Assembly: GCA_025408405.1 (NCBI GenBank)
Contig: JANYJE010000082.1
Coordinates: 1-52,389 of the forward strand
Direction of reading: 5' to 3'
DNA length: 52,389 bases
DNA from: Nitrosomonadales bacterium
GTDB taxonomy: Bacteria > Pseudomonadota > Gammaproteobacteria > Burkholderiales > Gallionellaceae
Of this stretch, positions 46,626-52,389 are shown piece after piece. The position numbers and the translations under genes are program-made. Within the stretch, counting starts at the first letter, position 1. The number at the start of each line of letters is the position of its first letter. A model generated the notes under the pieces. The model was not told the origin of the DNA. It saw only the letters and a list, made by a program, of their open reading frames with translations, and did no database searches.

Positions 46626-47270
46626 ATGAAAAAATTATTTTTGTTAGGCACCGCCTTAACCCTGTTGCCTGTTGCTGCATTTGCCGAGTCTTCCCGCGCC
46701 AGCGTGGACGTTGACCTGCATGCTTCTACACTGGGATTTGGCTTGGGCCTTGCCATGCCAGTTACTGAAAATATCTCTGGCCGCTTGAGCTTCAGCAAAT
46801 TCAATTACGCCTTCCAGACCACTTCCGGACAGACTAAATATGATGCCGAACTGCAACTGGGCAGCGTGGCTGCCCTGGCCGACTGGCATTTGTTTAGTGG
46901 CATTACCCATCTGACTGCCGGCCTGATCTACAATAACAACGAGTTTGTCATGACTGCAACACCAGTTAATGGAAGCATTAATATCAACGGCACGCCTTAC
47001 ACCGGCACCTTGAATACTAACGTCACCTTCAACAAGGTTGCTCCTTATCTGGGCTTGGGCTGGAGTGGCCGCGCAAGTAAAACGGGCCTCTCGTTCAAAT
47101 CTGATTTTGGAGTGATGTTCCAGGGCACGCCCAAATCCACGTTGACTGCCACGGGTGCTGCCGCTGCTGCCACCGCTGACATTGCCGCTGCACAGGCCCA
47201 GCTGGATGCCGATATGGCAAATTTCAAACTTTACCCCGTGGTTTCTGTAGGCCTGGGCTACGCGTTCTGA
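46626..47270 (+). CDS. outer-membrane beta-barrel protein of unknown function
   Basis: A 214-residue protein with a signal peptide (MKKLFLLGTALTLLPVAAFA, residues 1-20 or so), then alternating beta strands and a C-terminal Phe, as in OmpA/OmpW-like small barrels. An Ala-rich segment (about 180-205, GAAAAATADIAAAQAQLDAD) resembles a loop or coiled region. GGAG lies 5 bases before the ATG. No close functional family recognised. Confidence 0.75.
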   Translation: MKKLFLLGTALTLLPVAAFAESSRASVDVDLHASTLGFGLGLAMPVTENISGRLSFSKFNYAFQTTSGQTKYDAELQLGSVAALADWHLFSGITHLTAGLIYNNNEFVMTATPVNGSININGTPYTGTLNTNVTFNKVAPYLGLGWSGRASKTGLSFKSDFGVMFQGTPKSTLTATGAAAAATADIAAAQAQLDADMANFKLYPVVSVGLGYAF

Positions 47271-47332
47271 TTTGTACCGCCTGATGGATTAGTGCAAGGG
47301 AAAGCGTCTGTAAAAGCCGCTCCCTTGTGCAT

Positions 47333-48091
47333 TCAGGTGATCTCCGCCACCACAGGTGTGTGATCTGACGGGCGTTCGAGTTTGCGTGGGGCGCGGTCGA
47401 TACTGCAGGCGCTGCAAGCTAATGCCGGGCTTAGTAAGATATGGTCGATACGCAAACCCTGGTTACGGCGAAATCCCATCATGCGGTAATCCCACCACGA
47501 GTAAGATTTCTCGGGTTGTTCAAACAGGCGAAACGCATCGCGCAAGCCGATTTGTTGCAGCTTCTGGAATGCCGCGCGTTCCGGCTCACTCACCAGCACA
47601 TTGCCCACCCACGCTGCTGGATCGTGCACGTCCCTGTCTTCCGGCGCAATGTTGTAGTCCCCCAGCAAGGCCAGCCTGGGATAGCGTCGCAACTCCTCCT
47701 TGAGCCACGCCTGCAGTGCGTTTAGCCAGGCTAATTTGTATTGATATTTGTCAGAGTCCAGGCTCTGCCCATTCGGTATATAGACGTTCACGATGCGCAC
47801 GCCGTCAACAGTGGCAGCCAATACGCGTTTCTGCTCATCCGCAAAATTCGGAATGCCATATTGCATATCTGTCGCTGACTGGCGGCTAAGTATGGCCACA
47901 CCGTTGTAGGTCTTCTGCCCGCTATACACCACTTGATAACCGGCCTGCTGTACTGCAACAAAAGGAAAATTTGCATCCTCAGTCTTGGTTTCCTGCAGGC
48001 ACAACACATCCGGTTGGTGCTCGGCCAGCCAGTCTTGCACCTGCGCGAGGCGCACCTTGAGCGAGTTTACATTCCATGTCGCAATTTTCAT
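47333..48091 (-). CDS. xthA: exodeoxyribonuclease III
   Basis: A 252-residue AP endonuclease/3'-5' exonuclease: [40 protein letters not shown], and the catalytic RIDHILLS and DHTPVVAEI. It cuts at abasic sites during base-excision repair. ATG 48091 overlaps the upstream stop as ATGA, so the long N-terminal reading is rejected. Confidence 0.95.
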   Translation of the reverse strand: MKIATWNVNSLKVRLAQVQDWLAEHQPDVLCLQETKTEDANFPFVAVQQAGYQVVYSGQKTYNGVAILSRQSATDMQYGIPNFADEQKRVLAATVDGVRIVNVYIPNGQSLDSDKYQYKLAWLNALQAWLKEELRRYPRLALLGDYNIAPEDRDVHDPAAWVGNVLVSEPERAAFQKLQQIGLRDAFRLFEQPEKSYSWWDYRMMGFRRNQGLRIDHILLSPALACSACSIDRAPRKLERPSDHTPVVAEIT

Positions 48092-48636
48092 TGTGCCGGC
48101 ACAGCAGCCTCTACCGACGATGCTGCCTGAACTGGCTTGAGTGGCGGCACAATCGGGCGCGCGCCATAAGGTGCTGTCTTGGGGTAACCCGCAATATCCA
48201 GTTCGCTTCCCCATTGGCCGACTTCAAAACCCTTCAGAAAGTTTCTGCCCACCGCCAGCGTTGGAATCGCATTGCCCCCCGAAGCCTTCATGAAGGCTTC
48301 ATTGTCTTCCTTCGATGCCAAAGATTTCTCGACAAATGGGATGCCGCGCTTGCTCAGAAATTCTCTTGCCTGCACGCATGACTCACCACAGCGCTCTGCG
48401 ACGTATAGCGTGACCGGAAAATTCTGTTTTGCGCGGCGCGTTTCATATGAAAGCGCATCGTCATCTGACGGCGCCGGCAGTGTGAATTTTTTTTCTTCCA
48501 CCTTGGCCGCGTCTGCTGCGGGTATATCTTCGTAATGTACTTTGCCCTCACTGTCGACCCAGTGAAATACCGACTCCGCTTGAGCACTCAGAGTGAGTTG
48601 CATCACCATCCCTACCAGCACCATGAATTTTTTCAT
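48088..48636 (-). CDS. DUF4124-glutaredoxin fusion protein
   Basis: A 182-residue periplasmic protein: signal peptide (cut near AQA, residue 20), DUF4124 domain ([18 protein letters not shown]), and a glutaredoxin-like domain (about 73-150, [28 protein letters not shown]). The CxxxC (Cys-Gly-Glu-Ser-Cys) replaces the usual CPYC, so redox activity may differ. The Pro-rich tail after 155 is of unknown use. It overlaps xthA by ATGA, so the two are co-translated. Confidence 0.8.
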   Translation of the reverse strand: MKKFMVLVGMVMQLTLSAQAESVFHWVDSEGKVHYEDIPAADAAKVEEKKFTLPAPSDDDALSYETRRAKQNFPVTLYVAERCGESCVQAREFLSKRGIPFVEKSLASKEDNEAFMKASGGNAIPTLAVGRNFLKGFEVGQWGSELDIAGYPKTAPYGARPIVPPLKPVQAASSVEAAVPAQ

Positions 48637-48657
48637 ATTGCCCTGCCTGTATAATTA

Positions 48658-50826
48658 TCAATTAGTCGGTTTTGTATCAACCAGCCCGTTATGCCGCAAC
48701 AGTGCATCAATGCTGGGCTCGCGCCCGCGGAATGCCACAAAGGATTCCATTGCATTACGACTGCCTCCCACTGCCAGCACTTCATCGCGAAAGCGGCGGC
48801 CGATATCCGCATTCAAGATGCCGTGTTCCTCAAACAGGCTGAAGGCATCGGCTGACAGCACTTCGGCCCACTTGTAACTGTAGTAGCCCGCCGCATAGCC
48901 GCCCGAAAATATATGCGAGAAGCTGTTGGGAAAACGGTTATACGCTGGCGGAATGAGCACTGCCACTTCCTTGCGCACTTCACCCAGTAGTTGCAGCACA
49001 GATTTATTTCCCTGTGCGTCGAAATCGCTGTGCACGCGCATGTCAAAGATGGAAAATTCTATCTGCCGCAGGGTTTGCATGCCAATCTGGAAATTTTTTG
49101 CGGCCAGCATCTTGTCAAACAACTCGCGCGGTAGTTTGTCTCCGCTATCGACATGGCGTGTCATGCTGCTCAGCACATCCCACTCCCAGCAGAAATTCTC
49201 CATAAACTGGCTTGGCAGTTCGACTGCATCCCACTCCACTCCGCTGATTCCGGATACTCCCATGTCCTCAATCTCGGTGAGCAAATGATGCAGGCCGTGG
49301 CCGAATTCATGGAACAGGGTGATGACGTCATCGTGAGTAAACAGTGCCGGCTTGCCGCCCACCGGCGGCGCAAAATTGCAGTTCAGATACGCCACCGGGA
49401 TTTGTATGCCGGTGGGCACATGAATGCTGGGCGCAACCCGGCGGCGCGTCATCGCATCATCCATCCATGCGCCGCCACGCTTGCTGTTGCGTGCATAGAG
49501 GTCGATATAAAACTGGCCGATCAACTTGCCATCGGCGTCATGTACGTCAAAAAATCTCACAGCCTCGTGCCACACTGGTGTGCTGGACAAGCGCATGCTC
49601 AGCCCATAAATGCTTTGCACCACCTTGAACATTCCCGCCAATACCGCGTCTTCGGGAAAATACTGTTTCACTTCCTGCTCTGAGAACGCGTAGCGCTGTT
49701 CGCGCAGTTTCTCGCTCACGTAGGCAGTATCCCATGCCTGCATATCTGACAGCGCGAGCTGTGTACGCGCAAAATCACGCAACTCGGCCAGGTCATTCTG
49801 CGCATGTGGCCGTGCACGCTGCGCCAGCTCGCGCAGGAACTCAAGAATTTGCTGCGGCGTGTTGGCCATCTTGCTGGCCAGAGATAGTTCAGCATAGTTT
49901 GCATAACCCAACAGCTGAGCTTCCTCTGCACGCAACTTCAGAATTTGCATGATCAGCGGGGTGTTGTCCCAGAGCGTGGTGGTTGCCTCTGTGTCAGCGC
50001 CACATGCGGTTTGCTGCGAAGTAGATTGGCTAGCGCTGGTGTCAGCGGCTTTACAACCACGGCCTACCCCTTGCGGTTGATCTGACTGGCCGAACTCGCT
50101 AGCGCGTTTGCTGTAGGCCTCATACATTTTTTCGCGCAAAACACGGTTGTCGGCGTATTGCATGACAGGCATGTACGACGGTGCCTTCAGGGTAAACAGC
50201 CAGCCGTTTTTTCCCGCTGCCTGTGCAGCTTCTGCGGCGGCCTGCAAGTCATCCGGTGGAATGCCGGTAAGCTCGGCATTGTTCTCGACCAGCAAAGTGA
50301 AATCATTGGTGGCATCCAGAATATTGTCGCTGAAGCGCGAGCACAGCGTTGACATCTCCTCCTGAATCTCAAGAAAGCGCTCTTTCTTGTCTTCTGGCAG
50401 CTCAGCACCGCTGAGACGGAAATCACGCAATTCATTCTCAATGATTTTCTTGCGTGTCGCACTCAGCTGCACAAATCCCGGGCTCGCGCGCAGCGCCTTG
50501 TACTTCGCATACAGCGCCTGATTCTGTCCCAGCTCTGCATAATACTGAGTTATTTTCGGCAAATTGGCGTTGTATGCCTCGCGCAGTTCCGGACTGTTCA
50601 TCACCGCATTCAAGTGGCTAACCTGCCCCCACGCGCGCGACACCTGTTCGTTTGCATCGTCCAGCGGCAATGCAAAGTTATCCCATGTTGGGACGGCACT
50701 ATCTGCCAGCAACTTTTCGACTACCTCACGATTATGTTGCAGCAAATGTTCAACAGCAGGGGCAACGTGTTCGGGCCGGACTTCCGCAAAGCGCGGCAGG
50801 CCGGAGAAATCTAGCAATGGATTCAT
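48658..50826 (-). CDS. prlC: oligopeptidase A (M3 metallopeptidase)
   Basis: A 722-residue M3 peptidase with the zinc motif HEFGH in LFHEFGHGLHHLL and the usual C-terminal WDNT and YKWAE blocks. It cleaves oligopeptides in the cytoplasm. Escherichia coli PrlC is about 680 residues; the excess is largely an unexpected segment at residues about 251-281 (between GQSDQ and TTTLWDNT), Ser/Thr/Ala/Gln-rich with three cysteines. The frame stays open across it, so the enzyme is likely still made. Confidence 0.92.
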   Translation of the reverse strand: MNPLLDFSGLPRFAEVRPEHVAPAVEHLLQHNREVVEKLLADSAVPTWDNFALPLDDANEQVSRAWGQVSHLNAVMNSPELREAYNANLPKITQYYAELGQNQALYAKYKALRASPGFVQLSATRKKIIENELRDFRLSGAELPEDKKERFLEIQEEMSTLCSRFSDNILDATNDFTLLVENNAELTGIPPDDLQAAAEAAQAAGKNGWLFTLKAPSYMPVMQYADNRVLREKMYEAYSKRASEFGQSDQPQGVGRGCKAADTSASQSTSQQTACGADTEATTTLWDNTPLIMQILKLRAEEAQLLGYANYAELSLASKMANTPQQILEFLRELAQRARPHAQNDLAELRDFARTQLALSDMQAWDTAYVSEKLREQRYAFSEQEVKQYFPEDAVLAGMFKVVQSIYGLSMRLSSTPVWHEAVRFFDVHDADGKLIGQFYIDLYARNSKRGGAWMDDAMTRRRVAPSIHVPTGIQIPVAYLNCNFAPPVGGKPALFTHDDVITLFHEFGHGLHHLLTEIEDMGVSGISGVEWDAVELPSQFMENFCWEWDVLSSMTRHVDSGDKLPRELFDKMLAAKNFQIGMQTLRQIEFSIFDMRVHSDFDAQGNKSVLQLLGEVRKEVAVLIPPAYNRFPNSFSHIFSGGYAAGYYSYKWAEVLSADAFSLFEEHGILNADIGRRFRDEVLAVGGSRNAMESFVAFRGREPSIDALLRHNGLVDTKPTN
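49984..50076 (-). repeat. in-frame insertion in oligopeptidase A, with direct repeats
   Basis: About 93 bases encode the extra segment of the peptidase. GTGTCAGCG occurs twice inside it (49991-49999 and 50039-50047), and an AGCGCT palindrome lies between. Length is a multiple of three. It may be a small palindromic element that spreads into genes, but boundaries are approximate. Confidence 0.4.
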
Positions 50827-50900
50827 GAAGTATGCCTAATTAAATTTAGTGTGCGGCTGAACGCAGGCGGCACATGCATATGTTGCGCTTTGACTGTGCG

Positions 50901-52178
50901 TTATACGCATTGATATACAAGCTGACCGTTGACCAGGGTATAGCGCACTTTGCCCTGTAACTCCATGCCCAGGAATGGCGTGTTCTTGCCCTGGCTTTTC
51001 AGCGCTGCCGGCTCGACCTTCCAGTATCTGACCGGGTCGAATATGCATATGTCAGCGGCAGCCCCCACTGTCAGATGCCCTGCGTCCACGGCAAGAATGC
51101 GTGCGGGTTGAACGGTAACCTTGGCAATTGCTTCGGCCAGGGTTAGCTTCTCCTGCTCAGCCCATTTGAGCACCAGCGGTAGCAGTAGTTCAAGTCCCGT
51201 TGCACCGGCCTCCGCTTCGGCAAACGGCAGTTGTTTGGCATCCTCGTCTACCGGCGAATGATTGGAGCATATTGCATCGATAGTGCCATCCATCAAACCG
51301 GCGCGCAGTGCTGCGCGATCGCCCTGGCCGCGCAAGGGTGGAATCAGGTGGCAGTTGGAATCGAAGTAGCCGATGTCCATTTCCGACAAGTGCGTGTGAT
51401 TCATGGATACGTCGCAGGTCAGCTGCAACCCCTGTTGCTTGGCTACACGCACCATTTCCACCCCTTCGCCGCTGGAAATGCGGCAGATGTGCAGGCGCGC
51501 TCCCGTTTCTCGCGCCAGCTTCAGCATGGTGGCGAGCGCAATGGTTTCGGCGCAGACCGGAATGGCGGGCAAACCCAGTCTTGTTGCCACTTCGCCGTCA
51601 TGCGCCACTCCGTTGCGGGCCAGAAAGCTATCTTGCGGGCGTAGCCACACCCCGAAGCCAAAGGTTGCCGCATATTGCATCGCGCGCATCAGCACGCGGG
51701 TGTCGGTAAGCGCTGCATCGGCCTGGCTGAATGCCATGCAGCCCGCGTCGGCCAGCTCGGCCATCTCGGTGAGCTCCGCACCTTTGAGGCCGTAAGTGAG
51801 TGCGCCCACCGGGTAGACATGCGCCTGATTCAACGCGCGCGCACGGTGTTTCAGCATCTCCACCAGCCCGGGCTCATCCAGCGGCGGGTCGGTATCCGGA
51901 GGGCAGGCCAGCGAGGTGATGCCGCCTGCAACCGCCGCATCCATCTCGGACTCCAGCGTGGCCTTGTATTCGTAGCCGGGCTCGCGCAACCGGGCTGCCA
52001 GGTCGATCAGCCCCGGTGCGATCACCAACCCTGTTGCGTCGATGATTCTGTCCGCTACAAACCCCGAGTGTGGCTTACCAATGGCGATGACCCTGCCTGA
52101 AGCGATGAAGATGTCCTGCAGCGTATCCAGCTTGTTTTTTGGGTCTATCAGGCGCCCATTTTTGATATGTATGTTCAT
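50901..52178 (-). CDS. pyrC: non-catalytic dihydroorotase-like protein (PyrC')
   Basis: A 425-residue dihydroorotase homologue whose first metal-binding motif, normally D-x-H-x-H-x2-R, reads [10 protein letters not shown], so both zinc histidines are gone. The later [11 protein letters not shown] block is retained. In Pseudomonas and related bacteria such a PyrC' stabilises aspartate carbamoyltransferase without catalysis; a working pyrC must lie elsewhere. ATG 52178 overlaps the pyrB stop as ATGA, in line with that partnership. Confidence 0.88.
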   Translation of the reverse strand: MNIHIKNGRLIDPKNKLDTLQDIFIASGRVIAIGKPHSGFVADRIIDATGLVIAPGLIDLAARLREPGYEYKATLESEMDAAVAGGITSLACPPDTDPPLDEPGLVEMLKHRARALNQAHVYPVGALTYGLKGAELTEMAELADAGCMAFSQADAALTDTRVLMRAMQYAATFGFGVWLRPQDSFLARNGVAHDGEVATRLGLPAIPVCAETIALATMLKLARETGARLHICRISSGEGVEMVRVAKQQGLQLTCDVSMNHTHLSEMDIGYFDSNCHLIPPLRGQGDRAALRAGLMDGTIDAICSNHSPVDEDAKQLPFAEAEAGATGLELLLPLVLKWAEQEKLTLAEAIAKVTVQPARILAVDAGHLTVGAAADICIFDPVRYWKVEPAALKSQGKNTPFLGMELQGKVRYTLVNGQLVYQCV

Positions 52179-52389
52179 TGCTTCCCCGCCAGCGTGCTCA
52201 TGACTGCCATCCGCACCGCAATGCCAAATGTAACCTGCGGCAAAATAACCGAGTGCGACCCATCGGCCACGCTGGAATCAATCTCCACACCACGATTCAT
52301 CGGGCCCGGATGCATCACGATAGCGTCGCTCTTGGCCAGCGCCAGCTTCTCCTGAGTAAGGCCGTAATATTTGAAATACTCCTGCGCCG
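52175..52389 (-). CDS. pyrB: aspartate carbamoyltransferase catalytic chain, 3' end only
   Basis: The last 70 codons of pyrB, cut by the window edge. The translation contains [20 protein letters not shown] and ends [20 protein letters not shown], the family's conserved C-terminus. PyrB makes carbamoyl-aspartate in pyrimidine synthesis. It is coupled to the PyrC'-type gene by an ATGA overlap. Confidence 0.93.
   Translation of the reverse strand, partial: AQEYFKYYGLTQEKLALAKSDAIVMHPGPMNRGVEIDSSVADGSHSVILPQVTFGIAVRMAVMSTLAGKQ

Noticed and set aside
47293-47334. hairpin TGCAAGGGA...TCCCTTGTGCA between the outer-membrane gene and xthA
   Set aside because: Arms have a bulge and a long loop, and no U-run follows. 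It could be a weak shared transcript end, but is not strong enough to list.

Overview
The window looks like chromosome of a betaproteobacterium, most likely of the Nitrosomonadales/Gallionellaceae type. This rests on gene content and order: pcm-tolC next to waaC-waaA, glnA followed by ntrB-ntrC, and pyrB followed by a pyrC-like gene lacking catalytic histidines. No rRNA, tRNA or CRISPR array was seen. The taxonomic call is inference.

Region 1 (about 0.1-15.8 kb, all minus strand) is a tightly packed surface-polysaccharide cluster of 14 genes, read from gmd at the right-hand end to a GT2 glycosyltransferase at the left. Many neighbours are joined by 4-base stop/start overlaps (ATGA, TTGA), which suggests one translationally coupled operon. 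It encodes two GDP-mannose 4,6-dehydratase-type enzymes, a sugar C-methyltransferase, a further SDR epimerase, a Wzx-type flippase, two GT2 glycosyltransferases, a WbsX-type transferase, FkbM-like methyltransferases, an AlgI/AlgJ-like O-acetylation pair, and a left-end group (DPM-like GT2, four-TM DMT protein, GT-C-like membrane protein) that could add a polyprenyl-phosphate-linked sugar.

Region 2 (15.9-26.6 kb) carries manC, an intergenic patch with short heptad repeats and a REP-like inverted repeat, a parDE-type toxin-antitoxin pair, waaC and waaA for the LPS inner core, and the dTDP-rhamnose genes rfbB-A-C-D. A four-helix-bundle (S23/IVP-type) gene, bordered by inverted heptad arrays, interrupts rfbB-rfbA. 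tolC and pcm follow on the opposite strand.

Region 3 (26.7-28.8 kb) is thiC behind a TPP riboswitch whose expression platform appears to hide the Shine-Dalgarno sequence. It ends in a clear terminator.

Region 4 (28.9-38.5 kb, all minus) is a defence and toxin-antitoxin island: hsdM-hsdS-fic-hsdR (type I restriction-modification with an embedded Fic protein), a Phd/RelE pair, a DUF1778/GNAT pair, and a decayed second copy of the GNAT 3' end.

Region 5 (38.6-52.4 kb) is mostly housekeeping: small Cys-rich proteins, uppP, a rhodanese, a CDF metal transporter, glnA (with a sigma-54 promoter and an NtrC site), ntrB, ntrC, an outer-membrane protein, exonuclease III, a DUF4124-glutaredoxin protein, oligopeptidase A with an in-frame insertion, the pyrC-like gene, and the 3' end of pyrB at the window edge.
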